NCBI GenBank assembly: GCA_937926265.1
Contig: CALAZS010000130.1
Span: 4,199 to 68,198, forward strand
DNA length: 64,000 bases
Origin: an uncultured Gammaproteobacteria bacterium
GTDB lineage: Bacteria; Pseudomonadota; Gammaproteobacteria; Chromatiales; Chromatiaceae
Direction of reading: 5' to 3'
Positions within the stretch are counted from its first letter, which is position 1. The number at the start of each line of letters is the position of its first letter. A model generated the notes under the pieces. The model had not been told where the DNA came from and ran no database searches. It worked only from the letters and a program-made list of their open reading frames with translations. Made by a program: the position numbers and the translations under genes. Shown here piece after piece: positions 26,794 to 36,256 of this stretch.

Positions 26794-29253
26794 CTAGCTT
26801 TCTCTTTCCAGCCTGTCCTGTAATAGCCGGCGATCTCTTTCCTGTTCTAAACGCTCAGCAATTTCCGGATACTTTTCTTCAAGACTGGCAACATCTGAAC
26901 TTACCAGTCGAATCGTGACAACAGTCGTTTTCGCTTTTACAGTCGCGGTTCGTACCGCATCCTGAAGCAACGCCACTTCACCAAAAAAATCGCCTTCATG
27001 TAACTCCTGCAGAAACACTTCTGAACCACGACTCTGCTTTGAAACAGTGACTGTGCCTTTTTTGATCAGATACAGCGCATCACCTTTATCACCTTCACCA
27101 ATGATGATGTCATCCGCCAGAAAGGTTATGAGCTTCGCATGATCCGACAAGACCTTTAACGCAGCCTGACTTAAACCACTGAACAGCGGTATATTTGCCA
27201 GGGCCCGATCAAAATCAGGCGGTAATTGGTCCCCGTTATGATAAACCGACATCAGTATTTCACTGATAACAGAAGAAATTTTGTTAAATGCCTTTATGCC
27301 AATTTCACCATGATGAAATTCTTCTTCTGCTCCGACCTTGGCAGAAATCAATGCCGCCCGGGTAAACATTTCCTTTTCAATGGAAACAAACATATCCTGG
27401 TAATCATCCCGCAATTGCTGAAGGTCTGCTTTCCTTCTTGCCAGTCGTTTTTCATGCAGTTCAACCATTGGCAATTTCTCTTCATCAGAAAAACCTGTTT
27501 CTTTTTTAATTTTTTCCAACGCAAAATATGACATCACGATACCGGCGATTTTTCTTTGAATACGCTGCTTGAGTCTCAGCGACTGGTAATGTGATAAAAG
27601 TGGAATCGCCCAGTTCTTTTCCCGGGTAAACTCAATAATGCCCAGCTCCATCTTTTTAAACAGTGACGTACCCTTGCGGGTGGTTCGATCATCAACTTCA
27701 CCATCGCTTGAGTGAAAGTTTTCACGATCTATCTGCAGGTTGTTTTTGATATCAAGCAGCGTGTACTGGTCAATGATACCGATGCCGTACAGCTCATTCA
27801 GGGCACTCAGTTCAGCTTTCAGTGATATCAGGTAAACACGTTTTTGAACCTGTTCTTCAGAGATGCTGGGGATGGCATTTTCAAATGTCAGCCTGATTTG
27901 TTTATCCAGTGTCTCACCCAGCTGGCTGGATAAAATTCCCAGTTCACGGTATTGCCTCAGGGTTTCACTGGAGACTTTTTCTACACGCTGTAATTCATGT
28001 TCGAATTCAGATAGTTCATCATCAGTCAGCACATCCATTTTTAAGCGATGCATTAACGGACGAATGCTCCAGGCATTAACAATCAGGGTAAACAGCACCA
28101 CCCCCAGAGTCAGGTTTATTAACAACTCTCTGCCAGGCATCGTTTCAGGAATTGATAAAACAATCGCTATCGCCAGACCACCCTTCAGGCCTCCCCACCA
28201 CATGATATGTCTTTCGGCCATTGAGACCGCGGGCAACCTGAATAACTTGGTTGTTACCGGCACCAGCGAATAGACACCTGCGGCCCTGGCCAGAAGCACG
28301 ATGACAACGGTGATCATAATCAGGTTGACATCGTTAACCAGGGACTCCAGGTCAATCGACAAGCCTAACATCAGGAACAACAGTGAATTGGCAACCAGGC
28401 CAAAAAACTCCCAGGTTTCCAGCAGTATGGGTTTTACATTCACCGGTATGCGCGTCATACCGTAAATGCTTAATGCCAGGGCCGAGCTGACGGTAGCGAT
28501 CACCCCTGAAACATGCAGAAGATGTTCGCCGACAATAAAACTGGCATAAGCCGTAACAACCGACATAGCCAGGATTGCACTGACATTACTTTTCAGGCGA
28601 AACAGCATCTCACTGACAACAAGACCAATAAGCATTCCGACCACGGCGCCACCTAAAAACACAAATACAAACTCGGCAACCGACATGGTTGTTGAAACAA
28701 ACCCGAGCTCTGTACCTTCAACAACCATCGCCAGCAAAATCCCGAAAACCACGATGGCAGTGGCATCGTTAAAAAGCGATTCGCCCTCAACCAGCACGTT
28801 AAGCCGCAAAGGCGCACCCAGTTCCTTGAACAGGGCCACAACGGCAACCGGATCGGTAGCCGAAATCAATGCTCCGAAAAGCAGTGCCGTGGTCAACTCC
28901 AGGTCCAGCAAAAACCACAGCGCATAACCAACCAGGGTGGTTGATATCAAGAGTGCAGGTACCGCCAGGGTTAGCACTGGCGCAATGTCCTTAACCAGTT
29001 GACGTGCGTCAAGACTGAGACCTGATTCAAAAATCAATGCCGGCAGGAAAATAAAAAACACCAGCTCAGGGGTTAACCTGAAATCATCCAGAATATGAAG
29101 TGCGGGCCAGGCAAGCTGTAACTCTGAAAGGCCAATGCCAATAACAACCAGCAGGACGGTATATGGAATAGCAACACGTCGAAACAGCCCGGCAGCAAGA
29201 ATCGCAACTGTCAGCAGTACCATCGCAATCAGCAAGGTTTCCGAGACCGGCAT
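26794..29253 (-). CDS. CPA1-family Na+(or K+)/H+ antiporter with C-terminal cNMP-binding domain
   Basis: 819 residues. Residues 1-400 contain about 12 membrane segments of the cation:proton antiporter-1 group. The ion site is likely in the conserved stretch EGESLFNDATAIVVFGIL (ND pair). Residues about 410-660 are a long cytoplasmic helical section. Residues about 690-800 are a CAP-type cyclic nucleotide-binding domain (EGDKGDALYLIKKG; GDFFGEVALLQDAVRTATV). It exchanges sodium or potassium for protons, with the soluble end presumably regulating activity. Organisation resembles the SOS1/NhaP-like antiporters. Confidence 0.88.
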   Translation of the reverse strand: MPVSETLLIAMVLLTVAILAAGLFRRVAIPYTVLLVVIGIGLSELQLAWPALHILDDFRLTPELVFFIFLPALIFESGLSLDARQLVKDIAPVLTLAVPALLISTTLVGYALWFLLDLELTTALLFGALISATDPVAVVALFKELGAPLRLNVLVEGESLFNDATAIVVFGILLAMVVEGTELGFVSTTMSVAEFVFVFLGGAVVGMLIGLVVSEMLFRLKSNVSAILAMSVVTAYASFIVGEHLLHVSGVIATVSSALALSIYGMTRIPVNVKPILLETWEFFGLVANSLLFLMLGLSIDLESLVNDVNLIMITVVIVLLARAAGVYSLVPVTTKLFRLPAVSMAERHIMWWGGLKGGLAIAIVLSIPETMPGRELLINLTLGVVLFTLIVNAWSIRPLMHRLKMDVLTDDELSEFEHELQRVEKVSSETLRQYRELGILSSQLGETLDKQIRLTFENAIPSISEEQVQKRVYLISLKAELSALNELYGIGIIDQYTLLDIKNNLQIDRENFHSSDGEVDDRTTRKGTSLFKKMELGIIEFTREKNWAIPLLSHYQSLRLKQRIQRKIAGIVMSYFALEKIKKETGFSDEEKLPMVELHEKRLARRKADLQQLRDDYQDMFVSIEKEMFTRAALISAKVGAEEEFHHGEIGIKAFNKISSVISEILMSVYHNGDQLPPDFDRALANIPLFSGLSQAALKVLSDHAKLITFLADDIIIGEGDKGDALYLIKKGTVTVSKQSRGSEVFLQELHEGDFFGEVALLQDAVRTATVKAKTTVVTIRLVSSDVASLEEKYPEIAERLEQERDRRLLQDRLERES

Positions 29254-29338
29254 TTAAACTTTATCCCTTGTTTTTGGTCTATCCCATTAATTGGTATAGC
29301 ATATTTCTTTCAAGTTTATTTCAATCACAGGTTCCAGT

Positions 29339-29863
29339 TTGTCCTCACCAAAGCAATTTGAAAACAAAATTGGCAAATCCATGACCATGATTTCATGGCT
29401 CATGGTGCTGGGATTGCTGACCTTGGTGTTTGCTCGTTTTCTAGAATCTGAACAAAATCCAAACCAGTCACCGCAAGCCTTTATTGCAGAAAATGACAAA
29501 AAGGTAGTTGTGCTAAAAATGAACCGCTCCGGTCACTATGTCGCTTCCGGTAAAATTAACCAGGTCCCGGTGGAATTCCTGCTCGACACTGGTGCCACCG
29601 ATGTCGCCATTTCAGAGCAGCTTGCGCGTAAACTCAACCTGGAAATAACCGGCAGGACCATGAGTCAGACAGCAAATGGCGTTGTGCCGAGTTACCGCAC
29701 CATGCTCGACAGTGTCACAATTGGCAATATTACGCTCAATAATATCCGCGCAAGTATTTTCTCCGGCCTGCCAGGCGGGGAAGTGTTACTTGGCATGAGT
29801 TTTTTGAAACAACTTGAGATGGTTCAGAAAGGCAAGACGCTGACCCTGATAAAACGCAGTTAA
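29339..29863 (+). CDS. Retropepsin-like aspartic protease (clan AA, TIGR02281 type), membrane-anchored
   Basis: 174 residues from a TTG start. An ATG at 29381 is in frame, but the family N-terminus usually reads IGKGM followed by a membrane helix and here IGKSM precedes that ATG, supporting the longer form. One membrane helix (about 16-34) precedes a conserved ESEQNPNQ. The catalytic loop is FLLDTGATDVAIS (about 80-92), and VLLGMSFLKQLE near 143-155 closes the fold. Active enzymes are dimers facing the periplasm. Substrate unknown. Confidence 0.86.
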   Translation: MSSPKQFENKIGKSMTMISWLMVLGLLTLVFARFLESEQNPNQSPQAFIAENDKKVVVLKMNRSGHYVASGKINQVPVEFLLDTGATDVAISEQLARKLNLEITGRTMSQTANGVVPSYRTMLDSVTIGNITLNNIRASIFSGLPGGEVLLGMSFLKQLEMVQKGKTLTLIKRS

Positions 29864-29864
29864 A

Positions 29865-29893
29865 AAAATCCCCGCATTCGCGGGGATTTTATT
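29865..29893. terminator. Two-way intrinsic terminator
   Basis: AAAATCCCCGC and GCGGGGATTTT pair around ATTC, eleven base pairs, with A-run before and T-run after. It lies between two convergent genes and works for both. Confidence 0.9.
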
Positions 29894-29903
29894 GTAGTTA
29901 CGT

Positions 29904-30551
29904 TTATCGGTAACGCACTGGCATTCTTTGTCTTTGCATTTTCTGCCGGAAGTATTGTCGATAATACATCAGGGCACTGCTGCCATTGGCCGAAACATCA
30001 TAGACTTTCCAACCATTTTTATCCTTGTACATACGAAAATCGAGTCTTGCAGGGTAGCCAGCCGGGTTACCGATGGCAATACTCAACTGAACCTGGCCTT
30101 TACCCATAATTTTGGGGGCAAGGTACTTGACTGACTGGTTACTGAAAGATGTCAGCTTCTGTGCCATGGTTGAAAGAAACTGGGTTTTCAACTCGTTCTC
30201 GACGGCCTTGCGCTGTGGCTCAGACATACGCGAATAGTAAGAACCTGAAGCCCACTTCGCCATGTAAGGGAAGTTGAAATACGGGGCAATTTCGCGGTCA
30301 AGAAAAATGGCAATCTGCTGACCGGAAGGCGCCTGGTTCTGTTTGAAAAATGATACCAGCCTGGTGAGACCTTCTTTTAATACCGCACCAGCCTGTTCAA
30401 CATCTGTGGGTGGCTTTGGTTTAACTGGAGCTGGCATTGGTCTGTGCTGGTAGCCATAACCGGGCATCGGCATCTGATAGGGTTGGGCTAATAGTGGCAG
30501 GGAGATTAAACCGCATAGCAATGCAGGTATTAACCGGGTTATCTTCATCAT
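29904..30551 (-). CDS. MlaC-like (ABC toluene-tolerance/phospholipid-binding) periplasmic protein
   Basis: 215 residues with a signal peptide (about 1-22, LIPALLCGLISLPLLA, cleaved at AQP) and a proline/methionine-rich linker (24-48, MPMPGYGYQHRPMPAP). The remainder (50-205) has the MlaC pattern: FLDREIAPYFNFPYMAKWASG, KTQFLSTMAQKL, and DKNGWKVYDVSANGSSAL. MlaC shuttles phospholipids between the membranes. There are no mla operon genes alongside, so it is a stray paralogue. GAGGA precedes the start. Confidence 0.8.
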   Translation of the reverse strand: MMKITRLIPALLCGLISLPLLAQPYQMPMPGYGYQHRPMPAPVKPKPPTDVEQAGAVLKEGLTRLVSFFKQNQAPSGQQIAIFLDREIAPYFNFPYMAKWASGSYYSRMSEPQRKAVENELKTQFLSTMAQKLTSFSNQSVKYLAPKIMGKGQVQLSIAIGNPAGYPARLDFRMYKDKNGWKVYDVSANGSSALMYYRQYFRQKMQRQRMPVRYR

Positions 30552-30604
30552 GTTATCCTCAATCGGGTGGTGGTGTCAGTTATTATTGTGATGACTAGAC
30601 TGCA

Positions 30605-30617
30605 CCTGTCAGACCAG
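30605..30617. promoter_or_regulatory. Possible FadR-like site
   Basis: CCTGTCAGACCAG differs at two of 13 positions from the FadR core CTGGTCnGACCAG and lies 128 bases before a fatty-acid-type gene. One match of this length can be chance. Confidence 0.25.
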
Positions 30618-30684
30618 AAAATCAAGCCACCGGTTTTAGATTTTTCTATGCAAGCTGGACGTAATTTTCTTCATTTGCTCCTAT

Positions 30685-30705
30685 ACTTAAGTTATACACT
30701 CAAGT
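30685..30705. promoter_or_regulatory. 21-bp palindromic operator-like site
   Basis: ACTTAAGT-TATAC-ACTCAAGT has arms matching at seven of eight positions. It lies 40 bp before the enoyl-CoA hydratase start, where an operator overlapping the promoter would be. Confidence 0.38.
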
Positions 30706-30744
30706 AGTTATTAACGGATAAAAAATTAAAAGAAGGTGATCGTT

Positions 30745-31536
30745 ATGTCGAATAACCTGTCAATCTCTCAAGACGACAGACACGTAGTGCGAATTTCATT
30801 CAATCGTCCCGAACAATCCAACGTAATCGATGAGGCCACGGCCAATGAACTGCGTGACAATCTAAGGCAGTTGGCCAAGGACTCAAGCATCAGGGCCATC
30901 GTGCTTACCGGTGAGGGTGATCACTTTTGCAAAAGTGTCGATCCTGCCTGGATTCAGTCCTACCAGAACAACAACGTTGACCAGGACAACGACCCCGGCT
31001 CAAAGATTTTCACCATTCTTACCGAACTGGATAATTTTCCCACACCGGTTATTGCCAGCATTAAAGGTGACGCGCTTGGGGTTGGTGCTGCCATGGCCGC
31101 TTGCAGTGACATAGTTGTCTGCGAAAAACAAAGCCGCTTCGCTATCAATGAAGTACGTGCCGGCCTGGCTCCTATTGCTTCAGCGCCCTACATCATGTCC
31201 TGTATCGGTGCCCACAATACCCGGCGCTGGCTGCTTAGCGGTGATTACATGTCATCCGAGCAGGCCGTTTCCATGGGGCTGGCTCATATTAACGTGGATT
31301 CAGATGAACTGGATGCAACCGTTGAAAACCAGGTTGAGACAGTACTCAAGGGCGTTACATCCGCCCAGAAAGAAACCAAGCAGTTCATCAAGGATATTTG
31401 TATTCATGGTCACCATGAATCCGCTGCATTTCAACGTTCATCCGGCGTCATGTTTAAACGCTGCCTGAATTCCAAGGCTGCAAAAAAAGGTATCAACGAT
31501 TGGATTGAAAATCAGGAGCCCCCCTGGGAAGACTGA
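30745..31536 (+). CDS. Enoyl-CoA hydratase/isomerase family protein
   Basis: 263 residues; ATG 30745 is preceded by AGAAGG, whereas the GTG at 30736 overlaps that site. A crotonase fold is clear: FNRPEQSNVIDEATANEL, AIVLTGEGDHFCKS (oxyanion hole), and VIASIKGDALGVGAAMAACSDIVV. The glutamate in FAINEVRAGLAPIASAPY is positioned as in methylglutaconyl-CoA hydratases, but the first oxyanion/acid segment is atypical (CKSVDPAWIQ), so the reaction is uncertain. It stands 165 bases before the very long dehydrogenase-like gene. Confidence 0.82.
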   Translation: MSNNLSISQDDRHVVRISFNRPEQSNVIDEATANELRDNLRQLAKDSSIRAIVLTGEGDHFCKSVDPAWIQSYQNNNVDQDNDPGSKIFTILTELDNFPTPVIASIKGDALGVGAAMAACSDIVVCEKQSRFAINEVRAGLAPIASAPYIMSCIGAHNTRRWLLSGDYMSSEQAVSMGLAHINVDSDELDATVENQVETVLKGVTSAQKETKQFIKDICIHGHHESAAFQRSSGVMFKRCLNSKAAKKGINDWIENQEPPWED

Positions 31537-31543
31537 TTCAGAC

Positions 31544-31640
31544 CTGTTTCCAGCGCCAAAATGGAAACAGAAATCTGGAAACTTGAAACAGGTAACAGCC
31601 AGATTATCCGGTTTGCCCGGCTAACGGGCTCGCACCTGTC
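31544..31640 (+). other. Structured intergenic region before the giant gene
   Basis: CTGTTTCCA/TGGAAACAG (31544-31570) forms a nine-base stem that can act as a terminator without T-run. Next, ACAGGT and ACCTGT enclose about 40 bases containing GCCCG/CGGGC. No known riboswitch class fits. Confidence 0.4.
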
Positions 31641-31701
31641 ATAAAGTCTTAATATTTATGCTGCACACTGTTTTCGAAATAGAAAAACAAATTGTGTGAC
31701 T

Positions 31702-34700
31702 ATGTCTACGCTTCTGGCTTCAGCCTCAGATTTTTCCAGTCTTGAGCAGGCTCTTGACTGGTTTATCAATCAACCCCCATCTTCTATAGACAGCCACTCT
31801 CAACGGGCACTAGAGCAACTTTTATTTGTTGCCGGTGAACGCGGCATGCTCGGCTTTGTCGAAACCATTCAAAACAAACTCAACATTAATCTGGGAAAGG
31901 TTAAATTACCTCCAATCATATCTTCCCAGGTTGCTGCACCCGGGTTTTCCACGGCCGAGAATGGTCAGGTATTTAACATTCCCAGTGATCTGGGCGAATA
32001 CCAGCAGGAAAGACTGCGTTTAATGGCCAAAGTAATCAGCCACAAGCTGTTTGGCAGAAAGATTATCGTCAATGTTGGTATTGGCTATATCGGCACAGCC
32101 AACATTACTGCAGCTGCGAGTGCCCTTGATGAAAAACATAATCCGCTTTACTGCGTAATCGGCTACCAGCGACCGTCCAGCCACTCAAGCTGGAAAGTCA
32201 ATTTCATGAACCAGGGATTGCCGACCATCACAACGGCAGACAACTCTCTGGCAGAAAAAATAGACAGCGCCCATCGCCGCGGCAATTTAACTGCCACCTA
32301 CCTGCAGGAACAGTCACTATCCGTAGCGGACATAATTTTCGTCGAAACCGAACTTCACGTTCGTAAGTACTCACCCAGAGCTATAGAGCGATCCGAAGCA
32401 GATCCTGAAGCAACCTTGAAACTTATCAGGCAAATAGCCTCTGTCATGCCAGCGCATGCTTTGCTGGTTATTGAAAGTACCGTTTATCCCGGCTTTACTC
32501 TGCATGATGCACTGCCCCTTGTTAATCAAACCCTGATGCAGAGAGGCCTGATCAAGCAGGGCCAGGATAGTAACCTCGCTTATGGCTTTCACCGGGTAAA
32601 ACCTGGCACTGGCTTCATGTCATCGTTTTATAAAATTCCTAGGGACGCCGGCGGTGTCACTGAGCAGGCAGCTAAAACACTTAAGTCTTATTACGATGCC
32701 ACCGGTATCCGCTACCAGATGCATCATGACATCACTACATCTGAATTGATGAAGGACATTGAAAACGCTTCGAAGTTTGGCCTGCTTGACCTGATGAGCG
32801 CCTTTATGAAATCAGCAGAAGCTACCGGCATCAACGGTTTCAGGGTAATCCGTGCAATCGCTGAGGCCAGACCCGATGAGCATGGCCGTTACATCCGGGA
32901 AATTGCCGGTTTACAGGTTGGCGGTTATTGCGTACCGAAAGAACTTGGTCTGCTGATCAATGGTTTAAGACGACACTATGATGTTTCCGAGCTTCAGATC
33001 CGGCAGATGTTTTATTCACGGATTGTCGCTGCTGCCATCAGTGACTATCGTGCAGAAGATGCTGTCTATCATGTGACCGTAGAATTAAGTCATGCTGGCA
33101 AATCAATATCTGAAAGCCAGCTTTACTGGGCCGGTGTTTCATACAAGGAGGGCGTCGGTGACACGCGCATGGCCGGCACCGAAAGAGGACTCAGGTACGC
33201 CGCCCATCTCGGGGCTGACAACCGAGTAACCGACCCACTGGTAGTCAACTGGCCTGAACTTCAACATCAAAGGCTGGGTGATCCTGAATGCTGGGGGCAT
33301 GGCCTGGCCAACCAGGAACAACTGCGTGATATCCAGGTTCACACCCACATCAATTTGCTTGAAAACCTTTCACCTGATGATGATGCCGTAATACTTGCAG
33401 TAAGACACCCGTCTTATCTTGGTGCCGGCAAACCCGAATCAGCCCGCACCGACAATGAAGGCCATGTTCATCCTGGCATTGATGCTATTACTCTGTCAGT
33501 CAAAATGCGCGGGCAAAAAAACAAACTCATCCTGGATACTTTTGATTTCCTTTCAGACTCAGACATAAAAAAATTTCTGGCACTCGGCTGGCAGGTACGC
33601 GCCTTTGGCAAAGGTCATATAAGCAAACTCAAAAAAGAAATAACCACTGAAGAAGCCGCCCTATGGCAGCAGGAACTTGAGAGTCGCCTTGCGCCGCCGG
33701 CAACAGCAGTAAACGAAAAAGATGAAAAACCATGTGTTTCATTGCCAGACCTGGCCAACCGTCTCAATGAAGAAATACTCAAAGAATCGGTCAACCAGCT
33801 TTTCAGCCGTTTCAGGCAAACCGGTGAACTGCTTATAGCCCTTTCAGACAATCAATCACTGATGTCCCGGCCCGAGTCACCTGCAGAGGTTGTTAACCAG
33901 CTGCAACTGATACGCTATTTAAAACACGCCGGTCTGGATGGACTTAACCAGGACCTCGACCGGCTTGCCCATGAATTAATGCAAGCAGATGCAAGTCTCA
34001 CTGTTGCAGAACATCTGCGCCTACTGCGACATCGTCCTGACCTGGCGATTTCCAACAAATCGGTTGAACATCCACTTTTTGATCAAAGCCTGGCACCTGA
34101 TACCCGCCTGTTGCCTGCCACGGTTTTTGTGACTGCAAACAATGGCAAACTGGAAAAGCGCGAAGACCCTGAAGGCTTACCTTATCGCCTGAGCACCAAG
34201 TGGGTACCTGACCTTGCCAACCTGATACAGGATAAACATGCCTTCCCGGTTGAGTGGTCAAAGTTTTCTATCGAGGTACCAATCAACCTGCGCAAGGTTT
34301 CAGACCAGCCTGTAGAGTTCGATCTGTATGAAGATTTTCTATACCTGCCGCTGGATTTTCGTGACTGGCTGGTAAACGATATCTGGAACCGGGGTTATGT
34401 GCTGACTACACTCGAAGGTGAGCCCCAGAACCGTGTCAGTTACCTGATGGACGTCAACCTGGACCCGAAGACAGTTGCCAGGGGACGTGGCGGCGTGCTT
34501 TTCTGGCAGGACAGTCGCGAACCGGTATTGCTGACCACGCCCGAAGGCCATGAAATTCCGCTTGAATTAAAAGCCATTGGTGACTACCTCGGCGGATCAG
34601 CAGAAAGTCTCAATGTTAATTACAACCGCACGATTATCAGCGGCCGGGTTGAAGGCGGCGGCACAGCCAAAACCAACCTGGGCCAGGTACCCGGTCATAT

Positions 34701-36219
34701 GTTCTCAGCAGATGATATTAACTGGCAGGAACGATTGAAAACCTGTGGCCCCTACCTGCAGGGATTAACGCCGCGTTCTGTTTTCCGGGTGCGCTGGAGC
34801 TACCCCGAGAAACCGGGTGATACCTTCCAGATGATCGGCAGGGCTTCACCATCAACCATGCGGCTTGGTCATGTGTTTGCAGGTACCGATGCATTTGATG
34901 TTTCACCCGAACAGACAGCTTACACACTAGGCTGGAACAACGCTGAAGTGCTTGGACATGATATCGCTGCAGTACACATTGCACTGAACCTCGATAACGT
35001 CATGTCCAACAACTATTACACCGATACCGGCAGTAATATTGATTTGTTCTGTGAACGTGACCCCAAAGGCAGTTTCCGTGACTATGCCGGCTATGGACTG
35101 CTGATGGTTATTTACACCTACAACCAGATGAAGGCTTTCCAGGAAAGGCAAACTGCGCTCCCACAACCCTGTATTGACTACCTGCAGTTCTGGTTTGATG
35201 GATTCCTTGAACGCTTTTTCTCACTTGAGCAGGGTAGAAAAGTACCAAATAAAAACTTTTTTGAACGTTTTTACAACGTAAAAGATAATTTTTTAACAAC
35301 TGACGCACCAAACCAGGTCGAGCTGCTCATCGATGAGTGGCTTGATACGCTCTGGTTAAATTATGTGCCCTATCATGTGTTAAGAAACCGCATGACTCGT
35401 GGCTTCAACCCCGGAATAGAAACCGCATTTACAACCGGGCGTGAAGAACGCATGTTTGATGTTCAGGACAAGGAAAAGGCCCGTAGCTTTTTGAAAAACC
35501 AGCTTGAAGTTATCGATCTTGCCAATGCCATTGGCAGATCAATTGAGCGTCCTTTGAATTTTGATTTTGACCGGGCAATGTCTGAATTAAATCAAAAGCT
35601 TGCCCAACTGGATTCCCCTAACACCATAAATGCTCTTGAGACTCAGGAACAGCCGGATTACCAGGATATCTATGAACTCAGCTTTTACGGCCCATTGCAG
35701 GAGGATGTGTTCACCATTCTCGATCACAATGATCAAAACCGGCTCGTCATAGCCAAGGCCAGACCCACTGTTTTCATTGATAAAATGGACGCCAATATCA
35801 ATCAGCGAATGCGCTTAAGTGGTCTGCGCCTGGTTAAAATGTTTGAAAACTCAGTTACTGGCGAGGTACCTGACATTATCAGGTCTTACCTGGCAGTATG
35901 GAAAGGCCCGGAAAGCCATGCTCCGGGAGAGTACGATATTCAAAAGCAGGAAAACACCACGGCCTTACTTAAGCTTATCCAGAAAGACTTCCGGATTGCC
36001 CGCATGCTAAACCAGAAGCACCTGGAAAAATTCTCTGATATTGAATGGTTAAGTGTTGAAGCCGGTTCGCAAGATATGCAATCTGGAGAAGAACTGACTG
36101 GCGATGTTCTGTCAGGAGATATTTTGGCAGGATATATTCTGGATCAGAAGCAGGTTAAGTTCAGACTGACTGAGAATGGAGAGCTGCATCAAACCAGCAG
36201 CAGTAATTTACCTGAATAG
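31702..36219 (+). CDS. Giant protein: nucleotide-sugar dehydrogenase-like half fused to uncharacterised C-terminal half
   Basis: 1505 residues in one open frame. Residues 115-515 read like UDP-glucose/GDP-mannose dehydrogenases: Rossmann motif VGIGYIG (125-131), STVYPG (259-264), SELMKDIENASK with the lysine and asparagine positions (K351, N355), catalytic cysteine in GGYCVPKE (C410), and YKEGVGDTRM (481-490). An N-terminal region (1-110) and everything from about 640 to the end are not recognised. In the C-terminal half are conserved-looking stretches such as RVRWSYPEKPGDTFQMIGRA and GWNNAEVLGHDIA. A cytoplasmic protein without signal or membrane segments. The start lacks a good Shine-Dalgarno sequence. 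Oxidoreductase activity on a nucleotide sugar is only inferred. Confidence 0.8.
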   Translation: MSTLLASASDFSSLEQALDWFINQPPSSIDSHSQRALEQLLFVAGERGMLGFVETIQNKLNINLGKVKLPPIISSQVAAPGFSTAENGQVFNIPSDLGEYQQERLRLMAKVISHKLFGRKIIVNVGIGYIGTANITAAASALDEKHNPLYCVIGYQRPSSHSSWKVNFMNQGLPTITTADNSLAEKIDSAHRRGNLTATYLQEQSLSVADIIFVETELHVRKYSPRAIERSEADPEATLKLIRQIASVMPAHALLVIESTVYPGFTLHDALPLVNQTLMQRGLIKQGQDSNLAYGFHRVKPGTGFMSSFYKIPRDAGGVTEQAAKTLKSYYDATGIRYQMHHDITTSELMKDIENASKFGLLDLMSAFMKSAEATGINGFRVIRAIAEARPDEHGRYIREIAGLQVGGYCVPKELGLLINGLRRHYDVSELQIRQMFYSRIVAAAISDYRAEDAVYHVTVELSHAGKSISESQLYWAGVSYKEGVGDTRMAGTERGLRYAAHLGADNRVTDPLVVNWPELQHQRLGDPECWGHGLANQEQLRDIQVHTHINLLENLSPDDDAVILAVRHPSYLGAGKPESARTDNEGHVHPGIDAITLSVKMRGQKNKLILDTFDFLSDSDIKKFLALGWQVRAFGKGHISKLKKEITTEEAALWQQELESRLAPPATAVNEKDEKPCVSLPDLANRLNEEILKESVNQLFSRFRQTGELLIALSDNQSLMSRPESPAEVVNQLQLIRYLKHAGLDGLNQDLDRLAHELMQADASLTVAEHLRLLRHRPDLAISNKSVEHPLFDQSLAPDTRLLPATVFVTANNGKLEKREDPEGLPYRLSTKWVPDLANLIQDKHAFPVEWSKFSIEVPINLRKVSDQPVEFDLYEDFLYLPLDFRDWLVNDIWNRGYVLTTLEGEPQNRVSYLMDVNLDPKTVARGRGGVLFWQDSREPVLLTTPEGHEIPLELKAIGDYLGGSAESLNVNYNRTIISGRVEGGGTAKTNLGQVPGHMFSADDINWQERLKTCGPYLQGLTPRSVFRVRWSYPEKPGDTFQMIGRASPSTMRLGHVFAGTDAFDVSPEQTAYTLGWNNAEVLGHDIAAVHIALNLDNVMSNNYYTDTGSNIDLFCERDPKGSFRDYAGYGLLMVIYTYNQMKAFQERQTALPQPCIDYLQFWFDGFLERFFSLEQGRKVPNKNFFERFYNVKDNFLTTDAPNQVELLIDEWLDTLWLNYVPYHVLRNRMTRGFNPGIETAFTTGREERMFDVQDKEKARSFLKNQLEVIDLANAIGRSIERPLNFDFDRAMSELNQKLAQLDSPNTINALETQEQPDYQDIYELSFYGPLQEDVFTILDHNDQNRLVIAKARPTVFIDKMDANINQRMRLSGLRLVKMFENSVTGEVPDIIRSYLAVWKGPESHAPGEYDIQKQENTTALLKLIQKDFRIARMLNQKHLEKFSDIEWLSVEAGSQDMQSGEELTGDVLSGDILAGYILDQKQVKFRLTENGELHQTSSSNLPE

Positions 36220-36256
36220 CTGCTTAATCCGGTCAACATTGATAGACTCTTCATCA

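Noticed and set aside
31541..31701. c-di-GMP or cobalamin riboswitch
   Set aside because: Stems are present, but the conserved core sequences of those classes are not.
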